Positions 29,364 to 38,043 of a stretch of 64,000 nt of DNA are shown piece after piece. The notes under the pieces are model-generated. The model saw only the letters and a list, made by a program, of their open reading frames with translations. It did not search any database and was not told the origin of the DNA. The stretch covers positions 1,365,913-1,429,912 of the forward strand of contig NZ_JACCBW010000002.1 of NCBI RefSeq assembly GCF_013410035.1, read 5' to 3'. This stretch comes from Nocardioides cavernae. GTDB taxonomy: Bacteria; Actinomycetota; Actinomycetes; Propionibacteriales; Nocardioidaceae. Position numbers and translations under genes: made by a program. How positions within the stretch are numbered: the stretch's first letter is position 1; each line of letters opens with the position of its first letter.

Positions 29364-31781
29364 TCAGCGGCTGTCGACGACCAGGGCGGCGAGGCGGGCG
29401 CGGGTGTTGATGTCGAGCTTGCGGTAGATGTGCGTCAGGTGGGCGTCCACCGTGCGCGGGGAGACGAACAGCTCCTCCGCGATCTGCCGGCTGGTCAGCC
29501 CGTGGGCCACCCGCTCGGCGACCTGCCGCTCGGCCGCGGTCAGGGCGTCGAGCACGGACGACGGCGCGGACGTCGGCCGGTGGAAGATCGCGGTGACCAG
29601 CGGCACGGCGCCGGCCGACAGGTCGTCGCCGTCGAACCACTCCGCGGGAGCCCTGCTCGCCGGCACGACGGCGTAGTCGGCCGAGTAGCCCCAGCGCACC
29701 GCCATCCGGGGCGTACGCAGGGCGAACGCCGCGGCGGCGAGCGCCCGGGCCTCGGGGAGCTCGCGGGCGCGGGCGACACCGGCGAGGCCGTCGAGCACGT
29801 CGGCCGCCCGCAGCGGCAGGCGCATCGTGGCGCACTGGTCGAGCGCGGTGAGGTAGGTCGTGGTGGCCTGGTCGAGGTCGCCGAGCTCGACCAGGGCGCG
29901 GCCCAGGAGCAGGCGCGCCTCGACGCCGTCGCGCCCCAGCCGGGCGGAGTCCGCGAGCGCCACGACGTCGGCGGCGAGACCCGCGGCGAGCTGTGGCTGG
30001 CCGCTGACCAGCAGGTCGCGGCCGTCCTGGGCGAGGACCGGCAGGCGTACGGCCCACGGCAGGGTCTCGCGCACGACCTCGGAGGGCTGCCACGTCGGGT
30101 CGAGGCCGCGCAGCATGGTCTCGGCGAGCAGGCCGACCCGGTCCTCGGCGAGCTCGCGCGCCTCGACCACGACGGCGCGGGTGCCGGCGACGGCCTCGGC
30201 GATGCGCCCCTGCTCGAGCGCGATGCGGGCGAGCACGGTCCGCAGGGAGAGGTCGATCCAGCGCTCGTCGCTCGTGGTGCGCGCCGGGATCGCCTCGGTG
30301 GCGGCCTGCGTGGCCTCGGCGAAGCGGCCCTGCGAGGCATAGACGTCGGCGAGGGTGCGGGTGGCCTGCCGGCTGATCGAGCCGTCGGGGTCGAGGCTGA
30401 GGGCGCGCCTGGCCTCCGCCTCGGCGCTGGCGAGGTCACCGGCGTCGAGGTGCATCTCCGCGCGGATCGAGGCCGTCTTGGCGAGCTGCTCCTCGGGACG
30501 CGGCGCCGAGGAGGCGTGCTGGTCCGAGCGGTCGAGCAGCCACAGCCCCTCGTAGGTGCCGCGCACCTCCGAGGCGGCGATCCCCGCCCGGCGGGCGATC
30601 TGGGCGCCGAGCCCGGGCGGACCGTCGCCGCTGGCGAGCGCGCCCTCGAGGATCTCGACGGCGTCACGAGCGCGCATCGAGGTGTAGAGCGAGGAGAAGA
30701 TCCGGTTGGCCAGGGAGTAGCCGGCGGCGCGCGTGGCCGGGTCGGCGCACGCGCTCAGCACCGCCTGACGCATCGCGGGCAGGTCCTGCAGCCACTCGGC
30801 GTCCGCGGCGCCGAAGTTGTCGTGCGCGGGCGCGTGCGCCTCGGCCCACGACACCAGCCCGGCGCGCACGGCACGTACGTCGTCCTCCGTGGCGAGCGCC
30901 CGGGCGCGGCCGCGGATGGGGGAGAGCATGTCGAAGCGGCCGTGGGCGTCGACCTCCACGAGGCTGCGCCGCACGAGGTCGCCGGCGAGCTCGGCCGCCT
31001 CGGGGACGGTGACGTCGAGGACCCGCGCCAGCACGCCGAGGCCCACCTGGAAGTCGAGCAGCCCGATCCTGCGCAGCGCCGTCGCGCTCGACGGGTCGAG
31101 CAGGTCGTGGGCCGAGTCGACCGCCTGGTCGAGGCTCACCGTCGACATGGCGTTGCTGAGCCCGACCAGCGCCGACTGGACGGCGACCTGCTCGATGAGC
31201 AGCGGGAGGCCGCCCGTCGCGCTCAGCAGGCGGCGTACCTCGTGGGCCTGCGCGGCGAGGTCGACCTGCCGGCCGGCGGCGCGCACGCGCCGGACGAACA
31301 GGTCGACCGCGGGACCCTCGAGCGGCGCCCGGGACGCGGGCACGGGGAGGGGGCCGACGCGGACGACGGACTCGTACGGCTCGCCCGCCGTGGTGCGTGA
31401 GGTGACGACCACCCGCGCGTCGCTGGTCGCCTCCAGGACCGACTGCAGGACCGGCCCGGCGTCGGTGGCGTCGAGGTCGAGCCCGTCGAGGACCAGCAGG
31501 CACTCGCGCCCGTCGACCGCGCGCCCCAGCGCACCGGCGAGCGAGTCGCCGGGAGCGGTCTCGGAGTCGAGGCTCTCGAGCGCCGCGACGAGCAGGTCGT
31601 CGATGCTGCGCAGGTTGCGGGCGTCGACCCACGACGTCGCGGTCCGTCCGGCGGCCGTGTGCCGCACGAGCAGCGTCTTGCCGCTGCCGGGAGGGCCGAC
31701 GACGGTCACCCAGCGCGACTCGTCGAGGGCCTCGCCCAGCGCACGCTGGACGTCGTCGCGACCGAGGCACGGGGCAAGCAC
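29364..31781 (-). CDS. LuxR family regulator with N-terminal AAA/STAND ATPase
   Basis: An 805-residue protein. An ATPase module opens the chain (P-loop VVGPPGSGKTLLVRH, Walker B-like LLVLDGLDL), a long helical TPR-like region (about 330-730) follows, and a LuxR HTH closes it (LTAAERQVAERVAHGLTSRQIAEELFVSPRTV). It is a LAL-like signal-integrating activator. The inducer and targets are unknown. GTG at 31781 has TAGATT 6 nt upstream, implying a leaderless mRNA. Confidence 0.93.
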   Translation of the reverse strand: MLAPCLGRDDVQRALGEALDESRWVTVVGPPGSGKTLLVRHTAAGRTATSWVDARNLRSIDDLLVAALESLDSETAPGDSLAGALGRAVDGRECLLVLDGLDLDATDAGPVLQSVLEATSDARVVVTSRTTAGEPYESVVRVGPLPVPASRAPLEGPAVDLFVRRVRAAGRQVDLAAQAHEVRRLLSATGGLPLLIEQVAVQSALVGLSNAMSTVSLDQAVDSAHDLLDPSSATALRRIGLLDFQVGLGVLARVLDVTVPEAAELAGDLVRRSLVEVDAHGRFDMLSPIRGRARALATEDDVRAVRAGLVSWAEAHAPAHDNFGAADAEWLQDLPAMRQAVLSACADPATRAAGYSLANRIFSSLYTSMRARDAVEILEGALASGDGPPGLGAQIARRAGIAASEVRGTYEGLWLLDRSDQHASSAPRPEEQLAKTASIRAEMHLDAGDLASAEAEARRALSLDPDGSISRQATRTLADVYASQGRFAEATQAATEAIPARTTSDERWIDLSLRTVLARIALEQGRIAEAVAGTRAVVVEARELAEDRVGLLAETMLRGLDPTWQPSEVVRETLPWAVRLPVLAQDGRDLLVSGQPQLAAGLAADVVALADSARLGRDGVEARLLLGRALVELGDLDQATTTYLTALDQCATMRLPLRAADVLDGLAGVARARELPEARALAAAAFALRTPRMAVRWGYSADYAVVPASRAPAEWFDGDDLSAGAVPLVTAIFHRPTSAPSSVLDALTAAERQVAERVAHGLTSRQIAEELFVSPRTVDAHLTHIYRKLDINTRARLAALVVDSR

Positions 31782-31872
31782 GGACTGAATCTATCGCCCT
31801 ACGTAGGTGAGTTAGGTAGGACTACGGATGCTGGCACGCGGGGTGTCGCGGGAGCCTTCTCGTACGCCGAGG

Positions 31873-31966
31873 GAGCCGGGACCGCACGAGGGGATGGTCC
31901 CGGCTCGCACCGGCCGCTTGTCGGAGCAGGCCGCACATCGTCGGGGGTCGATGGGCGGCCTGCTCC
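31873..31966. promoter_or_regulatory. Two strong hairpins in the LuxR / 32031 intergenic region
   Basis: Hairpin 1: 31873-31883 with 31896-31906, 11 bp perfect. Hairpin 2: 31923-31934 with 31955-31966, 12 bp perfect, followed inward by one mismatch and a 5-bp stem (CATCG/CGATG). Read on the minus strand, the loops are C-rich (ACCCCCGA and ATCCCCTCGTGC). This 248-bp gap has no gene; it also holds CCTACGTAGG (31799-31808) near the LuxR promoter. Confidence 0.6.
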
Positions 31967-32030
31967 TGCAGCGTCCGGGGCGTCTCCCGGGACCCCCGGG
32001 CACCTTGCCGCTCCTGCGTAGGCTTGGTGC

Positions 32031-32792
32031 ATGGAACTCGTCCTCGTGCTGGTCGTCCTCGGCGGACTGACCGCGGTCGCGGTGACCGCGGGCAGGACGG
32101 GCAAGAAGCGTGAGCTGGCCAGGGTCGAGGCCGAGGTGGCACCGGTGAAGAAGCTCGCCGAGGAGGACGTCACCGCCCTCGGCGTCGAGCTCCAGGACCT
32201 CGACATCGACCTGGCCGGCGAGCCGCTCGACGCGGGCGCCAACGCCGACTACCAGCGCGCGCTCGACTCCTACGAGTCGGCCAAGGTCGCAGCGGCGGGG
32301 CTGACGCGCGCGGAGGACGTCAAGCACGTCACCGAGATCCTCGAGGACGGCCGGTACGCCATGGCGTGCGTACGTGCCCGGGTTGCGGGCGAGCCGCTGC
32401 CGCAGCGCCGCCCACCGTGCTTCTTCGACCCGCGCCACGGCCTGTCCGTGGCCGACGTGCCGTGGACCCCGCCCGGTGGCGCCCAGCGCGACGTCCCGGC
32501 GTGCGCGCTCGACGTCGAGCGCGTGCGTGCGGGTGCCGAGCCCGACATCCGGAAGGTGATGGTCGGCTCGCGCCGGGTGCCCTACTGGCAGGGCGGTCGT
32601 GCCTACCAGCCCTACGCCCAGGGCTACTTCGGCGCCTTCTCGCCGATGGACTGGATGTTCATGGGCATGCTGTTCGGGGGCGGGTTCGACGGCCTCGGCG
32701 AGGGCATCGGCGCCATCGGCGAGGGCATCGGCGACCTGTTCGGCGGCATCGGGGACGGCATCGGCGACATGTTCGACGGGTTCGACTTCTGA
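32031..32792 (+). CDS. Conserved hypothetical membrane-anchored protein with Gly-rich tail
   Basis: A 253-residue protein: an N-terminal membrane helix (ELVLVLVVLGGLTAVAVTAG), a helical acidic region (35-110), a Cys-containing middle (RRPPCFFDPRHG, VPACALDVER) and a C-terminal Gly/Asp/Phe repeat built from GIGDLFG- and GIGDMFDG-like units. I do not recognise a named family with a known function. TAGGCT 6 nt before ATG at 32031 supports a leaderless start. Confidence 0.7.
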   Translation: MELVLVLVVLGGLTAVAVTAGRTGKKRELARVEAEVAPVKKLAEEDVTALGVELQDLDIDLAGEPLDAGANADYQRALDSYESAKVAAAGLTRAEDVKHVTEILEDGRYAMACVRARVAGEPLPQRRPPCFFDPRHGLSVADVPWTPPGGAQRDVPACALDVERVRAGAEPDIRKVMVGSRRVPYWQGGRAYQPYAQGYFGAFSPMDWMFMGMLFGGGFDGLGEGIGAIGEGIGDLFGGIGDGIGDMFDGFDF

Positions 32793-32860
32793 CGTCCGCG
32801 GCGCTCGTCGCCCGCGGGGTCGGTGGCCGCCCGCCGAGCCTCCTGCGGGAGGATGGCCGG

Positions 32861-33640
32861 GTGAGCCTGCACCGCACCGAGCTCGGCGAGTCCGGGCCGC
32901 GCGTCGTCTTCTGCCACGGCCTGTTCGGCCAGGGCAAGAACTGGACCCAGATCGCCAAGGCGCTCAGCGCGGACCACCGGGTGGCCCTGCTCGACATGCC
33001 CAACCACGGCCGCTCGCCCTGGACCGAGACCTTCGACTACCTCGAGCTCGCCGACCTCGTCGCTGCCGACGTGTCGAGCTGGGCGGGCGACGAGCCGGTC
33101 GCCCTGGTCGGGCACTCGATGGGCGGCAAGATCGCGATGTGCCTGGCGCTGCGGCACCCGCAGCTCGTCGAGCGGCTGGCGGTGGTGGACATCGCGCCCG
33201 TGGCGTACGACAGCGGCCGCGAGTTCATCGGCTACACCCGCACGATGCGCGCGCTCGACCTGGCGGGCCTCGAGCGGCGCGCCCAGGCCGACGAGGCGAT
33301 GGCCGAGGCGGTGCCGAACCCGGTCGTGCGCAGCTTCTTGCTCCAGAACCTCCGCCGCACCGACGACGGGTGGCACTGGCAGCCCCACCTCGAGCTGCTC
33401 GCCGACCACATGGACGAGCTCGCCGGGTGGCCGGGGGACGAGCTCGGCGACGCCACGTACGACGGGCCGGTCCTCTGGGTCGGGGGAGCCAGGTCCGACT
33501 ACATCTCCGACGAGCACGCCGGGGAGATGGACCGCCGCTTCCTGCGCAACCGGCGGGTGCTGATCAAGGAGGCGGGCCACTGGGTCCACTCCGAGCAGCC
33601 GGAGATCTTCCTCGAGGTGCTGCGCCGCTTCCTGCGCTGA
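32861..33640 (+). CDS. Alpha/beta fold hydrolase, YbfF-like
   Basis: A 259-residue hydrolase. Oxyanion region VVFCHGLFGQGKNW, nucleophile elbow LVGHSMGGKIA (Ser), an acidic residue region in VLWVGGARSDYI and catalytic His in KEAGHWVHSEQP. The pattern resembles esterase YbfF. Substrate unknown. The GTG start at 32861 has GAGGAT 6 nt upstream, readable as either -10 or ribosome binding site. Confidence 0.88.
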   Translation: MSLHRTELGESGPRVVFCHGLFGQGKNWTQIAKALSADHRVALLDMPNHGRSPWTETFDYLELADLVAADVSSWAGDEPVALVGHSMGGKIAMCLALRHPQLVERLAVVDIAPVAYDSGREFIGYTRTMRALDLAGLERRAQADEAMAEAVPNPVVRSFLLQNLRRTDDGWHWQPHLELLADHMDELAGWPGDELGDATYDGPVLWVGGARSDYISDEHAGEMDRRFLRNRRVLIKEAGHWVHSEQPEIFLEVLRRFLR

Positions 33641-33646
33641 GCCGCC

Positions 33647-34183
33647 TCAGGCCTTCTGGCGGGCCCGGTAGGCCGCCACGGCCTCGCGGTTGCCGCACGT
33701 GGTCGAGCAGTAGCGGCGCGAGCGGTTGCGCGACAGGTCGAGGACCACGTCGTCGCAGTCGTCCGCGGCGCAGCGGTCGAGCCGGGACATCTCGTCGGCG
33801 CGGATCACGTCGACCATCGCCATCGCGGTCTCGACGACGACGCGCTCGTCCAACGGGCGGTCGGGGTCGACGGCGTGCAGGTGCCAGTCCCAGTGGTCGT
33901 GGCGCTGGAGCTGGGGGAGCGCCTTGGCGCGGGCGAGCATCGTGTTGACGATGCCCGCGGCCTCGTCGCGCTCTGCGAGCAGCAGGGTCTTCAACGCGGG
34001 TCGCAGCCGCCGTACGGCCTCGAGCTCCTGCGGCGTCGCGTCGTGCCGTCCGGTGTAGGACCACGACGCCAGGAACGCGGACAGGTCGTCCACCGAGCCG
34101 AGGGGGTCGCCGGGCTCGTCGGTCGAGTTGGCGAGGGCGACCGCGGCCTGCAGCGCCGCGTCGGTGTCATCCGTGAAGAGCAC
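33647..34183 (-). CDS. CGNR zinc finger (ABATE domain) regulator
   Basis: A 178-residue protein with an N-terminal ABATE/DUF1470 domain and a C-terminal CGNR zinc finger (RCAADDCDDVVLD and RRYCSTTCGNREAVAAYRAR), a family believed to bind DNA as stress-responsive regulators. GTG at 34183 is 6 nt from TAATGT on the minus strand, so the mRNA is probably leaderless. It diverges from an EamA transporter with fully overlapping promoters, suggesting that it controls the transporter and itself. Confidence 0.88.
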   Translation of the reverse strand: MLFTDDTDAALQAAVALANSTDEPGDPLGSVDDLSAFLASWSYTGRHDATPQELEAVRRLRPALKTLLLAERDEAAGIVNTMLARAKALPQLQRHDHWDWHLHAVDPDRPLDERVVVETAMAMVDVIRADEMSRLDRCAADDCDDVVLDLSRNRSRRYCSTTCGNREAVAAYRARQKA

Positions 34184-34184
34184 G

Positions 34185-34226
34185 TTGACACATTACACCG
34201 CGCCACCCTAGTGTCACGACCGTGAC
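34185..34226. promoter_or_regulatory. Overlapping divergent leaderless promoters with operator palindrome
   Basis: Plus strand: TTGACA (34185-34190), 18 bp, TAGTGT (34209-34214), then GTG at 34222. Minus strand: GTGACA (34217-34212), 16 bp, TAATGT (34195-34190), then GTG at 34183. Each -35 overlaps the other's -10. GTCACGACCGTGAC (34213-34226) is a palindrome over the plus start site. Confidence 0.78.
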
Positions 34227-35223
34227 GGCTTTGACTCATGACACGGGTTCCTCCCGGACCGCCGCGGGGCTCACCCTCGCGGTGGCCTCCGCGACCGCGT
34301 TCGGGCTGTCCGGCGCGCTGGCCCGGGGGTTGCTCGACACCGGTTGGAGCGCCGGCGCCGCCGTCACGGCGCGGACCGTGATCGCCGCGCTCGCGCTGGT
34401 GGTGCCGGGCCTGCTCGCGGTCCGTGGGCGCTGGGAGCTGCTGCGCGACAACCTCGGCCTGATCGCGATCTACGGCGTCAGTGCCGTGGCGGGCGCCCAG
34501 CTGTGCTACTTCTACGCCGTCACCTACATGCAGGTCAGCGTGGCGCTGCTCCTGGAGTACACCGCCCCGGTCGCGGTCGTCGTGTGGCTGTGGCTGCGCC
34601 ACGGGCACCGGCCGTCCGGGCTCACGGTCGTGGGCGCGGCGCTCGCGGCCTGCGGGCTGGTGCTCGTCCTCGACGTCATCTCGGGCGCCGACCTGAGCGC
34701 GGTCGGCGTGCTGTGGGCGCTCGGCGCCATGGTGGGTGCCGCCTCCTACTTCATCCTCTCCGCCGACGAGTCCAACGGCCTGCCGGGCATCAGCCTGGCG
34801 GCGGGCGGCCTGGTCGTGGCGAGCGTGGTGCTGGGCACGGCCGGTGCGTCGGGGCTGCTGCCCTTCACCGCCTCCACGGCCGACGCGGTCTACGACGGCT
34901 TCACCGTGCCGTGGTGGGCCACCGTCCTGGCCCTGGGCCTGGTGACGGCCGCGTTCTCCTACGTCACGGGGATCGAGGCGGGCCGCCGGCTGGGGAGCCG
35001 GTTGGCGTCCTTCGTCGCGCTCGGTGAGGTGCTCGCCGCGGTCGTCTGGGCGTGGCTGCTCCTCGGCGAGCTGCCCCGCGCGGTCCAGCTCGCGGGCGGT
35101 CTGCTGGTCCTCGCCGGCGTCGTCGTGGTCAAGCTGGGCGAGGGCCGCGCACCGCTCACGGTCGAGCCGCTCCCCGAGCCCGACCCCGAACCAGCAACCC
35201 TCAGCGGGCGTCCTGCCGCTTGA
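34222..35223 (+). CDS. EamA family (DMT superfamily) transporter
   Basis: A 333-residue permease of about ten membrane helices in two EamA repeats (about 10-145 and 155-295); the YFYAVTYMQVSVALLLEYTAP and ALGEVLAAVVWAWLLLGELP segments are typical. It probably exports a metabolite such as an amino acid. GTG at 34222 sits 7 nt after TAGTGT, so the mRNA is leaderless. The 3' end overlaps the convergent AI-2E permease gene by 23 bp. Confidence 0.9.
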   Translation: MTALTHDTGSSRTAAGLTLAVASATAFGLSGALARGLLDTGWSAGAAVTARTVIAALALVVPGLLAVRGRWELLRDNLGLIAIYGVSAVAGAQLCYFYAVTYMQVSVALLLEYTAPVAVVVWLWLRHGHRPSGLTVVGAALAACGLVLVLDVISGADLSAVGVLWALGAMVGAASYFILSADESNGLPGISLAAGGLVVASVVLGTAGASGLLPFTASTADAVYDGFTVPWWATVLALGLVTAAFSYVTGIEAGRRLGSRLASFVALGEVLAAVVWAWLLLGELPRAVQLAGGLLVLAGVVVVKLGEGRAPLTVEPLPEPDPEPATLSGRPAA

Positions 35224-36277
35224 GGAACACCTCGCGGTGCAGCAGCAGCAGGGCCGCCGCCACGGGCACGGCGAGCAGGGCGCCGATGATGCCCATCAGG
35301 CTGCCCCCGACCAGCGCCGCGATCACGGTGATCGCGCCGGGGATGTCGACCGCCCGCTTCATGATGCGCGGGGAGATCACGTAGGACTCCAGCTGCTGGT
35401 AGGCGATGTAGTAGACCGCCGCGACCAGCGCGACCGTGGGTGAGATGGTGAGTGCCAGCGCCGTCATGATCACGCCGCTCACGACCGCGCCCAGCACGGG
35501 GATCAGGCTGAGCAGCCCGACGATGAAGGCGAGCGCGAAGCTGTAGTCGCCGAGGCCGACGACCCACGTGAAGATGAAGGTGCTGATCCCGGCGCACAGG
35601 GCCACCAGGAACGCGCCCGAGACGTAGGCGCCGGTGCTGCGGATGATCCGGTCGCCGAGCTCGCTCACGCGCGGACGCCTCGAGGCGGGCGCCAGGCTGT
35701 AGCCGGCGTGCTTGATGCTGGGGAGCGAGGCGAGGAAGTAGATCATCAGCACCAGCACGATGAAGGTGTTGGTCAACGCGGACAGGACCGCCAGCCCGAC
35801 GCCGACCGCCCCGCCGAACACCCGCTGGCTGAAGTCGCCGTTGGTGACGTAGTCCTGGAGCTTGTCGATGATGGCGAAGCGCTCGTCGAGCTGCTCGACG
35901 TAGGTGTTCTGCTGGAGGTCGGAGAACCACGCCGGTGCGTTGCGGGTGATCAGCGCGATCTGCTCGCTGATGACCGGGACCACGGCACCCACGAAGAGGG
36001 CCAGCACCGCCAGTACGACCGCGAGCACGAGCAGCACGGACAGTCCGCGCCGCACGCCGCGCTGCATGAACCACTCCACGACGGGGTTGAGCCCGATCGC
36101 GAGGAACATCGCCAGCACCAGCAGGACCAGGACCGAGCTGATGCTGAGCACCTGCTGGACGAGGAAGACCGCGAGCAGCACGCCGAGCGCGCCGAAGAAC
36201 CCCACGATGAAGGGGGAGTGGCGCAGCAGGGACGAGTGGTGCGTGCCCTGGTCGTGCGTCGGAGGCGGGTACACCAC
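35201..36277 (-). CDS. AI-2E family transporter (PerM-like)
   Basis: A 358-residue membrane protein with about eight helices and the family signatures FIVGLLSLIPVLGAVVSGV and SPRIMKRAVDIPGAITVIAALVGG (read in segments). Such permeases are assigned to autoinducer export or to cation/proton antiport; substrate unclear. The first ordinary start is GTG at 36277, but the same frame continues upstream with fully coding-like codons to 36499, where CTG overlaps the preceding stop (CTGA). The protein may therefore be 432 residues with an acidic, Ala/Glu-rich helical N-terminus. Confidence 0.85.
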   Translation of the reverse strand: MVYPPPTHDQGTHHSSLLRHSPFIVGFFGALGVLLAVFLVQQVLSISSVLVLLVLAMFLAIGLNPVVEWFMQRGVRRGLSVLLVLAVVLAVLALFVGAVVPVISEQIALITRNAPAWFSDLQQNTYVEQLDERFAIIDKLQDYVTNGDFSQRVFGGAVGVGLAVLSALTNTFIVLVLMIYFLASLPSIKHAGYSLAPASRRPRVSELGDRIIRSTGAYVSGAFLVALCAGISTFIFTWVVGLGDYSFALAFIVGLLSLIPVLGAVVSGVIMTALALTISPTVALVAAVYYIAYQQLESYVISPRIMKRAVDIPGAITVIAALVGGSLMGIIGALLAVPVAAALLLLHREVFLKRQDAR

Positions 36278-36495
36278 GGGCTCCGGGGGGACGACGAGGT
36301 CGGTCGAGTCGTCGATGCGCTCCGCGATCGCGGCCGCCGACTCCGCAGCCTCGGTGGACTCCTCGGCGGCCTCCTGCGCGATCCCGGCGGCCGTGTCGGC
36401 GCGCTCGGCGGCGGACTCGGCCCGCTCGGCCGCGTCGATCGCCTCGGCGGCGCCGGCCGCGAGGTCCTCGCGCTCCTCGCCGGGCCCGGTGCCGC

Positions 36496-37905
36496 TCAGG
36501 ACTCGTCCTCGCCGAAGCCTGCGACCACGTCGCGCAGCGCGCCGAGCTGGGCGGTGATCGCGTCGCGCCGCTTGGCGGCACGCTCGACCTCGGACTGGAT
36601 GTTGGCGAGCTCGCGCTCGGCCTCGGCGATGCGGGTCGCGTTGATCGAGTCGGCCTGGGTGCGCGCCGATGCGACGACCTGCTCGGCCTCGCGGCGGGCG
36701 CGGCTGAGCAGGCCCTCGGCCTCGCTCTGCGCCTGCTGGCGGTGCGTGTTGGCCTGCGTGGTGGCCTCACGCGCGCGCTGCTCGGCGGCGGTGGCCCGCT
36801 CCTCGGCCTCGGCGACGAGGCGCTGGGTCTCCGCGGTCGCGCTCGAGTGGTGCTCGGCCGCCTCGCGGGCCAGGCGCTCCTTCTCGACCGCGAGGGTCCG
36901 CCGCGCCTCCTGGACCTCCCGGTCGGCCGCCGCGCGAGCCTGCTCGGACTCGCGCGTCGCCGTCACCCGCATCTCGTTGGTCTCCTGCTGCGCGGCGAGG
37001 CGCAGCTGGTCGGCCTCGCGACGCGCGGCCGCGAGGAGGTCCTCGGCCTCGGCCTTGGCCAGGCTGCGCTCGGTCTCGGCGTCGGCGGTGAGCCGGGCGC
37101 GCATCTCGTCGAGCTCCTTGAGCTGCACCATGCGCATGTCGTCGGCCTCACGCGCGGCGTCGGCCCGGATGCTCTGGGCGTCACGCTCGGCCTGGGTACG
37201 GATCTCGGCGGCCTCGCGGCGCGCCGCCGCGCGCACGTCGGCGGCCTCGTCCTCGGCCATCTTCAGCATCGAGGTCGCGCGGCCGCCGAGGCCGGCGTAC
37301 GTCGGGTTGGCGTTCTCCGCCGCCTCCGCGCGCAGCCGCTCGAGCTCGGACTCGAGCTCGATGACCCGCTGCTCGCTGCTGGCCAGGCCCGTGGCGAGGC
37401 CGGCCTTCTCGGACTGCAGCTGGTGGACGCGCTGGTCCACGGCCGCCTTGTCGTAGCCACCGCGCCGCACGACCGGGAGCGGCGCGGCCGGGGGGATGGC
37501 CGGGGGGACGGCCGGCCGCTGCGCCACCGGCGCAGGGGCCGGGGCCGAGACCGCAGTCGATGCAGGAGCGGCAGGGGCCGAGGCACGCGGCGCGGACGTC
37601 GGCGCCGGCGGCGGGATCACGGGTGCCTTGACGGTCGGCTCCGGCTCGGGCGTCGCCCGGACGGGCTCGGTCATCGGGGGCTGGGACGCCGCCGCGGGTG
37701 CCTTCGCGGGTGTGTCCGTGCCCGCCCCGCGACCCTCCGGAGCGTCCTTCCGGGCGCTCGCCGGGTCGTCCTTCGCATCGTCCTTCGCATCGTCCTTCGG
37801 GGTCACCGGGAGCACCTGCGTCTCCTCGCCGGCACTGCCGGTGGCCTCAGCGTCGTCACCGTTCTCCGGCTCGTCGAAGATGGACAGGCCCTGGTCGCGG
37901 CTCAT
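36496..37905 (-). CDS. Long coiled-coil protein, FilP/Scy/DivIVA-like
   Basis: A 469-residue protein. Residues 1-150 are acidic then Pro/Ala-rich and disordered. GYDKAAVDQRVHQLQSEKAGL (read as two segments) resembles the DivIVA membrane-targeting start. Residues 155-460 form a nearly continuous coiled coil rich in Ala, Glu and Arg. Such proteins act as polar or cytoskeletal scaffolds in actinobacteria. In Streptomyces the coiled-coil genes filP and scy lie beside epimerase and acetyl-CoA acetyltransferase genes, as here, so I infer a syntenic relative. ATG at 37905. Confidence 0.75.
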   Translation of the reverse strand: MSRDQGLSIFDEPENGDDAEATGSAGEETQVLPVTPKDDAKDDAKDDPASARKDAPEGRGAGTDTPAKAPAAASQPPMTEPVRATPEPEPTVKAPVIPPPAPTSAPRASAPAAPASTAVSAPAPAPVAQRPAVPPAIPPAAPLPVVRRGGYDKAAVDQRVHQLQSEKAGLATGLASSEQRVIELESELERLRAEAAENANPTYAGLGGRATSMLKMAEDEAADVRAAARREAAEIRTQAERDAQSIRADAAREADDMRMVQLKELDEMRARLTADAETERSLAKAEAEDLLAAARREADQLRLAAQQETNEMRVTATRESEQARAAADREVQEARRTLAVEKERLAREAAEHHSSATAETQRLVAEAEERATAAEQRAREATTQANTHRQQAQSEAEGLLSRARREAEQVVASARTQADSINATRIAEAERELANIQSEVERAAKRRDAITAQLGALRDVVAGFGEDES

Positions 37906-37975
37906 GCTGCGGCACCCACTCTCACGTCGTACGGACTGCGTCGCTGTCAGTGTGTCCGATGCCCGGGCAAGAACA

Positions 37976-38010
37976 CACCCCGGCTCGCGGGCGATCCGCG
38001 AACCGGGGTG
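37976..38010 (-). terminator. Terminator after ccr
   Basis: CACCCCGG (37976-37983) pairs with CCGGGGTG (38003-38010), and inside it TCGCGG (37985-37990) pairs with CCGCGA (37996-38001), with one C-A mismatch and loop GCGAT. Read on the minus strand it lies 33 nt after the ccr stop and is followed by TGTTCTTG. Confidence 0.75.
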
Positions 38011-38043
38011 AGCGAAAGATCTCAGAGGCCGATCGTCCGCCGT

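Noticed and set aside
31873..31966. A 6C-motif RNA
   Set aside because: The loops have runs of only five and four C residues on the minus strand, and the neighbouring genes are not the usual partners. It is kept as an unnamed pair of hairpins.
35201..36499. Frameshift or sequencing error joining the coiled-coil gene and the AI-2E permease gene
   Set aside because: The coiled-coil gene ends naturally at TGA 36498-36496, and the permease frame overlaps it by 4 nt with CTG. This resembles normal translational coupling with a rare start, so no frameshift is needed.
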